The notes beneath the pieces are model-generated. The model made no database searches. It had not been told where the DNA came from and saw only the letters and a program-made list of their open reading frames with translations. 15,409 bases of DNA from CAZCJA01 sp964499015 (lineage in GTDB: Bacteria; Elusimicrobiota; Elusimicrobia; F11): assembly GCA_964499015.1 (NCBI GenBank), contig CAZCJA010000059.1:1-15409 (forward strand). The letters run 5' to 3'. How positions within the stretch are numbered: the first letter of the stretch is position 1; every line of letters begins with the position of its first letter. This document shows positions 6,994 through 14,400 of the stretch, one piece after another. The translations under genes were made by a program, and so were the position numbers.

Positions 6994-8033
6994 TGGGGAA
7001 AATTATCACGGCGATGGAATACGGCTGGGTTCCGGACTCACTTATCCGTTTCGGCATTCGCCGTCTGTGCAAACAGCGTCTAAACTCGCTCGGCGAGCCC
7101 TCAATTAAAAAAACCGCGCAATACGCCGCGCGCCTCGCGCAAGGCCCCGTCGCCGCGCACACCCGCGCCGCCAACGAACAGCATTATGAATTGCCGCCCG
7201 CTTTTTTTGAACGCGTGCTGGGAAAGAACTTGAAATACAGCTCCGGCTTCTGGCCCGACGGATGCGAGAGCATCGACGATTCGGAACGCGCGGCCCTGGA
7301 CGAAACGTGCCGCCGCGCCGAACTTCAAAGCGGCCAACGCATTCTGGAGCTCGGCTGCGGCTGGGGCTCGCTCACGCTAACGATGGCGCGAAAATTCCCC
7401 CGCGCAACAATTGTCGCCCTCTCCAATTCAACCCCGCAGCGCTTGTTCATCGAAGCGCGCGCCAAAAACGAAGGTTTGAACAACGTTGTGGTCATAACGC
7501 GCGACATTTCGACATTGCCGCCGCTGGAAAAAGAATTCAGCCAATTCGACCGCGTGGTCAGCGTGGAGATGTTCGAACACATGGAAAACTATCAGACACT
7601 CCTCGAGCACATTTCCAAATGGCTCAAACCCGACGGCAAACTGTTCGTCCATATCTTTTCGCACCGTGAGCATTCGTATCCGTTCGAAACCGAGGGCGAC
7701 GACAACTGGATGGGGAAATATTTTTTCACCGGCGGTCAAATGCCGGCGCACACCCTTTTGGAACATTTCCAAGAGCATCTCACCCTAGAGAAAAACTGGC
7801 TTTGGAGCGGCGTGCATTACTCAAAAACATCGCGCGCCTGGCTCGAGAACATGGATAACCATCGCAAAGAAATCATCAACATCTTCGCGGACGTCTACGG
7901 CCCCGCGCACGCGCTGCAATGGTTTCAGCGCTGGCGGATCTTCTTCATGGCCTGCGAAGAGTTATTCGGCTATCGCGGCGGCCAGGAATGGGGCGTGTCG
8001 CATTATTTATTCCGCAATGGGAAACCGGCGTGA
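6990..8033 (+). CDS. Coclaurine N-methyltransferase-like SAM methyltransferase (CFA-related)
   Basis: The start at ATG 6990 overlaps the DUF1295 stop and is preceded by AAGGA (6976-6980); a second ATG follows at 6993. The 347-residue protein belongs to the CFA superfamily (COG2230) but to a distinct branch resembling plant (S)-coclaurine N-methyltransferase. Diagnostic stretches are NEQHYELPPAFF (from 62), the SAM loop LELGCGWGSLTL (from 119), ALSNSTPQR, VSVEMFEHMENY (Glu193 to Tyr201) and WMGKYFFTGGQMP. The bacterial substrates of this branch are largely unknown; an amine head group or a lipid chain is possible. Having two diverged methyltransferases of one superfamily in one operon points to two successive or alternative methylations. 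Confidence 0.88.
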   Translation: MMGKIITAMEYGWVPDSLIRFGIRRLCKQRLNSLGEPSIKKTAQYAARLAQGPVAAHTRAANEQHYELPPAFFERVLGKNLKYSSGFWPDGCESIDDSERAALDETCRRAELQSGQRILELGCGWGSLTLTMARKFPRATIVALSNSTPQRLFIEARAKNEGLNNVVVITRDISTLPPLEKEFSQFDRVVSVEMFEHMENYQTLLEHISKWLKPDGKLFVHIFSHREHSYPFETEGDDNWMGKYFFTGGQMPAHTLLEHFQEHLTLEKNWLWSGVHYSKTSRAWLENMDNHRKEIINIFADVYGPAHALQWFQRWRIFFMACEELFGYRGGQEWGVSHYLFRNGKPA

Positions 8034-8587
8034 AACAAATCATTTTTAGCGCGCTCCTGTTTTTCAGCGGCCCCATAGGAGCCGTTGAAATCGCCGGCGT
8101 CAACGTGGAGCCGACGCGCGTGGTGGACGGCCAAACGCTCACGCTCAATGGCGCGGGATTGCGCACCGCCACGATGTTGCACGTGAAAGTTTACGTGGCC
8201 GGCTTTTACGCGCCCGCTCCGCTCAAAACCGAGCAAGAGGTCTTGAAGTCCACAGGCCCACTGCGTTTTGATTTCACTTTCGTGCGCGCGTTCAACCAGC
8301 AGAAAGTGTCCGACGCTTGGAATTTCCAATTCAAGGAAAGCAACACGCACGCGTATCCGGATCTGGAAAAAGATGTTGCCTCGGTGGTGAAGGCGTTCGG
8401 CCCGATCAAAAAATTCGGCGTCGAAACCTTTGAGCTGACCGGCGATGAAACGCGCGTGATCGATGACGGCCAGGTCAAAGCGACCATCAAAGGCCGCGAC
8501 TTTCAAAAAGCGTTCCTGAGCATGTGGTTCGGCGCGAAGCCGGTGATGCCGACGCTGAAGGCCGCTCTTCTGGGAAAATCGACGTGA
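8030..8587 (+). CDS. Exported chalcone-isomerase-like protein (Chalcone_3 family)
   Basis: The likely start is GTG 8030, overlapping the previous stop as GTGA. It gives a clean signal peptide (MKQIIFSALLFFSGPIGA, cleavage before VEIAG) and a 185-residue precursor; an in-frame start at 7919 would add 37 residues with no such signal. The mature part shows family features: an opening EIAGV, LxGAGLRT, HVKVYVAGFYAP, and the FGVETFEL and AFLSMWFG segments near the end. Bacterial members are periplasmic, lack evidence of chalcone isomerase activity and are thought to bind lipids or fatty acids. They recur in operons with CFA-like and FAD proteins. A periplasmic acyl-chain binding role is the best inference. 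Confidence 0.85.
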   Translation: MKQIIFSALLFFSGPIGAVEIAGVNVEPTRVVDGQTLTLNGAGLRTATMLHVKVYVAGFYAPAPLKTEQEVLKSTGPLRFDFTFVRAFNQQKVSDAWNFQFKESNTHAYPDLEKDVASVVKAFGPIKKFGVETFELTGDETRVIDDGQVKATIKGRDFQKAFLSMWFGAKPVMPTLKAALLGKST

Positions 8588-9708
8588 GGAAAATAGTTTC
8601 CACGGCGCTCGCCGTCCTTTTTTTCCTCTTGGCGGTAAACACGCTTTTTGAAGCGAAACAGCTCTTCGTCTGGAAATTGTCCATTCTCGCCACCGAGTAC
8701 GGCCACTTCCTCGGACTCCTTTGTTTTCTACTCGCCTTGTTCACTATCACGCGCGTTCACGCGGCTGTTTTCATTTTAAGCGCGGCGCTGTTCTTCCGAC
8801 CGGCGGTACTGGCTTTCGCCAACGATAAAAAGTGGGCCGACGAACTGGGAACGAACCTCAGCACCGCGAACGACAGTTCGATGCTCTCGGCAAAACAGCT
8901 GTGGCGGCTGAAAGGCGGAACGCCCGTCGAACCGGAGCGCTTCGTTTTCACGGAGCAACCGGAGAAACTCACGCTCGATTTCTACCGCACCGCATGCACG
9001 GACCCGGCGCCGTGGATTTTGGTTGTACACGGCGGCGGCTGGGACAGCGGCGACCAGAACCAATTCCGCGCGTTTAACGCGCACTTGGTCCACCGCGGCT
9101 ATTCGGTCGTGGCCATGTCGTACCGGCTTGCGCCGCGCTGGAAATGGCCCGCACAGCGCGACGACGTCGCCGCGGCCGTGCGTTACGCCCGGACACGCGC
9201 CAAAGAATGGAACATCGACCCGGACAACTGGGCCCTTCTCGGACGTTCGGCGGGGGGCCAAATCGCGCAGGCCTATGCCTATCAAAATGCCGATGCCGGG
9301 CTTAAAGGCCTGGTTGCGTTCTACGCTCCGGCCGATCTCAAACTCGCCTACGATTTCGGCGCCGAGAAAGACATCATCAATTCGCGCGGCCTGGTTCGCA
9401 ATTTTGTCGGAGGTTCGCCGGACGACGTGCCGGACGCCTTTAAAGACGCCTCGCCGATCGAATTCGCGGCAAAAAACTCTCCACCAACGCTCCTTTTTCA
9501 CGGCGGACTCGATGCGCTCACGTGGGTGGAACACAGCCGCCGTTTGACGAAAAAATTACGCGACGCTGGCGCGCGCGTGGCGTATATCGAACTGCCGTGG
9601 GCGACGCATGCCTTTGATTTCAATTTAAACGGTCCGGGCGGACAAGTCGCCGCCTCAGCCATTGATCGTTTTTTTGACGTGATCCTAAACAAACGAGGTG
9701 ACGCATGA
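8584..9708 (+). CDS. Membrane-anchored alpha/beta hydrolase (HSL/BD-FAE-like esterase)
   Basis: The start is taken at GTG 8584, which overlaps the preceding stop (GTGA) and places about three membrane segments at residues 4-22, 36-54 and 57-78; this gives 374 residues. The catalytic domain follows, with the HSL-type oxyanion motif HGGGW at 149-153. The nucleophile elbow is GRSAGG with Ser222, followed by acid Asp310 (GGLDALTW) and His342 (ATHAFDF). It should hydrolyse a carboxylic ester, plausibly a lipid, with the catalytic domain next to the membrane. Placed among fatty-acid-modifying genes, it may release or remodel acyl chains. Typical soluble esterases of this family lack the three-helix N-terminal region. 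It ends in a 4-nt overlap with DUF1475. Confidence 0.88.
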   Translation: MRKIVSTALAVLFFLLAVNTLFEAKQLFVWKLSILATEYGHFLGLLCFLLALFTITRVHAAVFILSAALFFRPAVLAFANDKKWADELGTNLSTANDSSMLSAKQLWRLKGGTPVEPERFVFTEQPEKLTLDFYRTACTDPAPWILVVHGGGWDSGDQNQFRAFNAHLVHRGYSVVAMSYRLAPRWKWPAQRDDVAAAVRYARTRAKEWNIDPDNWALLGRSAGGQIAQAYAYQNADAGLKGLVAFYAPADLKLAYDFGAEKDIINSRGLVRNFVGGSPDDVPDAFKDASPIEFAAKNSPPTLLFHGGLDALTWVEHSRRLTKKLRDAGARVAYIELPWATHAFDFNLNGPGGQVAASAIDRFFDVILNKRGDA

Positions 9709-10040
9709 TTCGCACGCTGCGCATTCTGTTCTCATTGATATTTATCGGCATTGTCGCCGCGACCGTTTGGGCGAGCCTGGAGAAAAACGTGATATGGGGT
9801 TTCGAGTGGCTTCTTCAGGAACGCTGGGGCGTGGCCACTCTGGCCGACGCGTATTTCGGCTTCATCACGTTTTACAGCTGGGTTTTTTACAAGGAAACGT
9901 CGTGGGGCGCGCGCATCGGCTGGTTTATCGGCATTATGATTTTCGGCAACATCGCCATGTCGGCGTACATGCTCAAACTCCTGTTTTCGCTTGATGCGAA
10001 CGCGACGGCGAGCGACGTCCTTCTGCGGCGGCCTGCATGA
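9705..10040 (+). CDS. DUF1475 small membrane protein
   Basis: This 111-residue protein has three hydrophobic segments (about 5-22, 48-62 and 70-95) and the family pattern ATVWASL, ATLADAYFGFITFYSWVFYKE and GNIAMSAYMLKLL. DUF1475 is an uncharacterised inner-membrane family often found with CFA-like and chalcone-isomerase-like genes. The start at 9705 overlaps the hydrolase stop (ATGA) and the stop overlaps the next start in the same way. No catalytic residues are evident. Confidence 0.85.
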   Translation: MIRTLRILFSLIFIGIVAATVWASLEKNVIWGFEWLLQERWGVATLADAYFGFITFYSWVFYKETSWGARIGWFIGIMIFGNIAMSAYMLKLLFSLDANATASDVLLRRPA

Positions 10041-10510
10041 AAAATTTCTGGCGCACACGCGTCAAAGAGCCGATCCTCGCGCAGCTCACGCAAGGCGTGA
10101 CGCCGGAGAAACTCGCGCTCACCTGTGCGCTCGGCGGCGCCATCGGCGTGTTCCCGATTTTGGGCAGCACGACGCTGTTGTGTTTTCTTATCGGTATTTT
10201 TCTCAAACTCAACCAGCCGGCGATCCAGGCGGTGAATTACGTGGTGTACCCGCTGCAACTGGGGCTCTTGCCTTTGTTCGTGCGACTGGGGGAGAAATTG
10301 TACGGGGCGCAGCCGGTGCCGCTTATGCCGTCAGATCTTATTCGCGAATTCACGCAGGGCCCGGCGCCGTTTCTGTCAAAATACGGCCTCGCCGGCATTT
10401 ACGGAATTTCCGCTTGGGCCTTGCTTGCGCCGCTGGTCGCCGCGCCCGTTTATTATGTTCTTGTATCGATTTTTAAAGGAGCCGCTCGTGAATCTCGCCG
10501 GAAAGCTTAA
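10037..10510 (+). CDS. DUF2062 membrane protein
   Basis: This 157-residue protein matches DUF2062: an amphipathic N terminus (KEPILAQLTQGVTPEKLALTCALGG), the IGVFPILGSTTLL segment, an NQPAIQAVNYVVYPLQL helix and a C-terminal membrane helix (LLAPLVAAPVYYVLVSIF). The function of the family is not known; members often lie near lipid or glycan genes. It starts in a 4-nt overlap with DUF1475. Its last 23 bases overlap the preferred desaturase start at 10488. Confidence 0.83.
   Translation: MKNFWRTRVKEPILAQLTQGVTPEKLALTCALGGAIGVFPILGSTTLLCFLIGIFLKLNQPAIQAVNYVVYPLQLGLLPLFVRLGEKLYGAQPVPLMPSDLIREFTQGPAPFLSKYGLAGIYGISAWALLAPLVAAPVYYVLVSIFKGAARESRRKA
10475..10481 (+). promoter_or_regulatory. Ribosome binding site deciding the desaturase start
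   Basis: AAAGGAG lies 6 nt before GTG 10488, inside the 3' end of the DUF2062 gene. It favours the GTG over the upstream in-frame ATGs at 10425 and 10455, which have no comparable site. Confidence 0.65.
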
Positions 10511-11339
10511 CGTCATCTCATTTTTTCTAATCCACGCCGCGTGCCTGCTCGCGCTGTGGACCGGCGTGGATGCGCAGGCCTTAATGCTCTGCGCCGTCTC
10601 GTTCGGCTTGCGCATGTTCGGCATCACGGCAGGTTACCATCGTTACTTTTCACACAAAACCTACAAAGTAAACCGCGTCGTGCAATTTTTGATTGCCTGG
10701 CTGGGCTGTTCATCGGCGCAAAAAGGCCCGCTTTGGTGGGCGGCACATCATCGCCATCATCACCGCTATGCCGACACCCCGCAAGATATCCACTCACCGG
10801 CGCGTGATGGTTTTTGGTGGTCCCATGTCGGATGGATTCTGGACAGCAAATACGATGCGACGAACTACAAAATGATACCGGACCTAACAAAATATCCTGA
10901 GCTCATGTGGATAAACAAATATTTTCTGGTGCCGCCGTTTGTTTGGGGACTCCTATGCATAGCCATTGCCGGCTGGAAAGGGGCGGTGTGGGGCTTCATC
11001 ATCAGCACCGTACTTTTATGGCATGCAACATTTCTCATTAACTCCGCCGCCCATTTGTTTGGGCGCCGCCGCTTTGCCACAACCGACACCAGCCGCAACA
11101 GCTTTATCCTTGCGCTGATCACGCTTGGCGAAGGATGGCACAACAATCATCACTATTATCCCGGTGCAACCAACCAAGGCTTTTATTGGTGGGAACTGGA
11201 CGTGACGTATTACGGGCTCAGAATAATGCAGTTTTTCGGGCTGGCTAGCGACCTCCGCACACCGCCCGAGAGCGTGCTCGCGCTGGGCCGCCAAAGCGAC
11301 CAAAACACCTATAGAAATCAGGCCGTTTCGCGAACCTAA
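10488..11339 (+). CDS. Membrane fatty acid desaturase (delta-9 acyl type)
   Basis: With the GTG start this is a 283-residue integral membrane diiron desaturase. All three histidine boxes are intact: HRYFSH (51-56), HHRHHH (87-92) and HNNHH (218-222, in LGEGWHNNHHYYP). The TAGYHRYFSHKTY and KGPLWWAAHHRHHHRYAD contexts are those of the acyl-CoA/acyl-lipid delta-9 desaturases. It introduces a cis double bond into saturated acyl chains using O2, and so supplies the substrate double bond for the CFA-like methyltransferase. It is the last gene of the operon. Longer forms starting at 10425 (304 residues) or 10455 remain possible. The O2 need implies at least microaerobic life or an oxygen-exposure response. 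Confidence 0.92.
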   Translation: MNLAGKLNVISFFLIHAACLLALWTGVDAQALMLCAVSFGLRMFGITAGYHRYFSHKTYKVNRVVQFLIAWLGCSSAQKGPLWWAAHHRHHHRYADTPQDIHSPARDGFWWSHVGWILDSKYDATNYKMIPDLTKYPELMWINKYFLVPPFVWGLLCIAIAGWKGAVWGFIISTVLLWHATFLINSAAHLFGRRRFATTDTSRNSFILALITLGEGWHNNHHYYPGATNQGFYWWELDVTYYGLRIMQFFGLASDLRTPPESVLALGRQSDQNTYRNQAVSRT

Positions 11340-11343
11340 TTCT

Positions 11344-11383
11344 TTACAACCTGTTTACCGCTTCTTAAAGCCTTCTTAATACG
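11344..11383 (+). promoter_or_regulatory. Weak candidate promoter before the large open frame
   Basis: The 63-nt gap 11340-11402 has no terminator hairpin. It holds TTTACA (11344-11349), 16 nt before TTAAAG (11366-11371), and TTTACC (11355-11360), 17 nt before TAATAC (11378-11383). Neither pair is a strong consensus match. No Shine-Dalgarno sequence is visible before ATG 11403 (gactgttccc), so the initiation mode is unclear. Confidence 0.2.
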
Positions 11384-11402
11384 AGACGCCTAGACTGTTC
11401 CC

Positions 11403-14400
11403 ATGGTGTCTCGGATACTCTCCACCGCGCTCATTCTCGTCTATTTTCTTACCAATTCCGCGTTTGCTTACGTCCAGGAAACGAGTTTTTGGGCGGAAAG
11501 ACAGACGTCAGTGCGTGGTTCGCAATTCGCAGTTCGTAGTTCCAACCTAAACACCTCGAACAACGAACCACGAACAACGAACACGTCGTTATCTCAATTC
11601 GGCACGCTTCGTGGCAACTTAAACTCCGGAACGATCCTGCACATCCAAGACGTTCACGAAAATTTCGAGGCCCAAACCAACATCAGCCATGCGATCGCTG
11701 AGCTGATTCGCACGGGACGCGCCGATCTGATCGCGCTCGAAGGCGCGATTGGCCCGATTGATCTCAACGCCTTCGCCTCCTTCTCCAACCAAGCCGCCGT
11801 TAAAACCGTCGCCGGCAAACTTCTCGAGCAAAACAAGATCTCCGGCCCCATTCACGCGGTGATGACCGCGCGCAAAAAAACCGCCATCATCGGTATCGAC
11901 GATAAAATCCATTACGAGCGCAACGTGGCCGCGGTGAAAACCGCGCTCTCGCAAGCGCCTCGCTTAAAGAAAGAATGGGCCGCCGAAACCGCGGCGCTGG
12001 CCGCTAAAAAGAAAACCGTGTTCAATCCCGCTCTCAGCGAATTGGACGCGGCGGCGCAGCAGCACGAGCGGGGAGAACTGGCGTTCGGAACGTACATGGA
12101 ACAGCTGAGCCGCCACGCTCAAGCAGGCGCCGCGATGAAAACCTATCTCGATGCGCTCGCCATGGAAAGCCAAATAAATTTTGACCGGGTCGAAAAAGAA
12201 CGAACCCAGCTTATCCATCGGCTCGCTGAAAAAATCACCGACCGAGATAAAAACATTCTGCTGAATTTAAGCTCCGCGTTCCAAAGCGGCCGCATAAATC
12301 ACGCCGAGTTTTACAAATCGCTCCAGGCGCTGTGCGCGAACAACGGCGTCTCGCTGCAGACGATGCCGGCGCTCTCGACGTACGTGCGCTATGTGCTGCT
12401 GTCTCAGTCGGTCGACACGGAACAACTCTTGCGCGACGCGCGCGCCCTCGAACAAAAGGCCTTCGACGCGCTGGCCGCCAGCGCCGCGGAAAAAGAACTT
12501 ATCGCCGAATCGCGCCGCCTGACGCTGCGGGGAAAACTGCTGGATTTGGCGCTGACGAAGGATGAGTGGAGCGAGTATCTTGAGATTGCTTCGGCTTCGC
12601 CTCGCAATGACACGTCCGCTTTTGAGGCGTTCTACCGGGAAGCCAAAATCCGCGACGAGCGCATGTCGGAGAACTTGGCGCGCGCCATTAAAGAGCACAA
12701 CGCCAAAAACGTGGTGTTCGTCACCGGCGGCTTTCACAGCATCCGCCTAAACAACGCGCCGCTTGTTTCCTTCACGCCGAAGCTGACCAAAATCGACACA
12801 GCCGCCGGCACCGCTTACCTGTCCGTTTTCGCTCAAGAAAAAACGCCGCTGGAAAAAATCTTCGAAGGCGAAAAACTTTTCTTAGCGAAAGCGCCGATAA
12901 GCCCAGCCGTACGCCTGCAGGCCAGCAGTTGGCTTGTGTCCCTTGAAGCGCGCGCCGGCGCCAAGCTGGACTCACTTCAGGATTTTTTTACCCGCAGTCT
13001 TCAAGGCTGGCAGCTTCAGGCCGTAACGGTCGCCCCCCGTGCGGTGACGCTCAACGTCCGCCACCCAGAAGGAAACGTGATCCGGATGAGCGTCAATCCG
13101 GATTCCGGAGAAACGGCTCCTCAGAAAAAAACGAGCAGCCTTATTCCGGATTTCGACCGATGGGAAGAGTTATGGGAGAAAATAAGAAAATCACCTTTGC
13201 CCGGCGCGGACATTCGCGCCGTGATGAGCGCCGCCGAGCGCGCTGAGGTGACACGCGTGGTCTATCCGGCATCCGGCTATGACACGACGCTTTTCATGGG
13301 ACTCTTTGCGGCCTTTCCAAACATTAAAGAGCTGCACCTCATCGACCCGATTTACGGACAACGCAATGAATTTACCGAGACCCTCAAAAAATTATTCTCC
13401 GAGGCCAACCCCGGACGCCCCATCCCCGTTATTCACGCCCGCTCCGAGGATTATCTGACGAGTAACCGGCTGGAACAAGCGGCCAGCGGGCGCACGCTGC
13501 TGATCGATAAATGGCCGGGCATGCATGCCCATCTGCGCGACAACCCCGCCTATCGGTCAGCTATATTGCGCGATACGCGCCCAGGCGACTATGTGCTTTC
13601 ACTCCCGGTTCCGAGCAACCGGCCCGCGCTTCGGTTCACGTTCTTGGAACTGGACAAAGTCAGTTTGCCGGAACGAATGATGGAGTGGAACCAATTCCAA
13701 CTCTGGCGAATGACCGATGATGACTTTGCCGACATGCCCGGATCCCTGCTGCACACAATCCGCACGAACCCGCTGGCCGACGAGCGAAAAAAAGCCCTGG
13801 GCGAACTCATTACCGAGGGCGGGGCGCCGGCGCGCGACCGCGCGGTCCTATACGCGTTCTCCGACCCGCATTGGAGAACGAGGGAAAAAGCGACGTCGGT
13901 GTTTCATCTGTTGACCATGAGTGTGGAAGAGCGCGTTCAAAAACTTACCGCGCACATCGAATATCCGGAACTGCCGCTCAACAACAAAGATCCGCGCTTG
14001 ACGGACGCGCCCTACGACCCGGACTTCGCGCGGCACAACGCGCGGCTCGCCGGTTTCTGGACGCTGGCCCAAACGATTGTTTTCAAGTGGGCGGACAAGA
14101 AGGCGTTAAGAGAGAAAATCGGCGCGCCGGGCGCGAAAGCGTTGGCCGTTCGCCTGGAACAATCCTATCGCCGCAACAGCGAACATCCGCTCGGCGCGCT
14201 TGAAAACCTGACCTTGATGGAAGCCATGGTTCTCGCGAGTCTTGAATACGGTTACCTTGTTCACTCGGCGCAAACCCTGGAACAACAACGGGAATGGGGA
14301 AATGCCGAGGTTGAAGCGGCGTACGCCAAACGCAACAAAATGGGCCATCTAGCTGAAATGGTCCGCACCATTATTGAATCTCTTTATGAGCGCGGTGAAG

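Noticed and set aside
7919..8029. Earlier start for the chalcone-isomerase-like gene
   Set aside because: It would bury the signal peptide that begins exactly at GTG 8030 and overlap the conserved end of the preceding methyltransferase by more than 100 bases.
8776..9534. 252-codon open frame on the - strand
   Set aside because: It is antisense to the alpha/beta hydrolase whose catalytic motifs are intact; the composition is that of a shadow frame.
11340..11402. Terminator after the desaturase
   Set aside because: No stem followed by a T-run could be found in this gap, so transcription might continue into the large gene.
11512..11584. Heptamer arrays as a small CRISPR
   Set aside because: Repeats are 7 nt with no spacers of 25-40 nt, no cas genes are near, and the arrays are inverted to each other.
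11619..11954. Several - strand open frames across 11.6-12.8 kb
   Set aside because: The + strand frame from 11403 is uninterrupted and has a signal peptide and motif structure, so these are shadows.
12562..12750. Short + strand open frame around the palindrome
   Set aside because: It is a different frame of the large gene; its apparent peptide comes from reading the repeat element out of frame.
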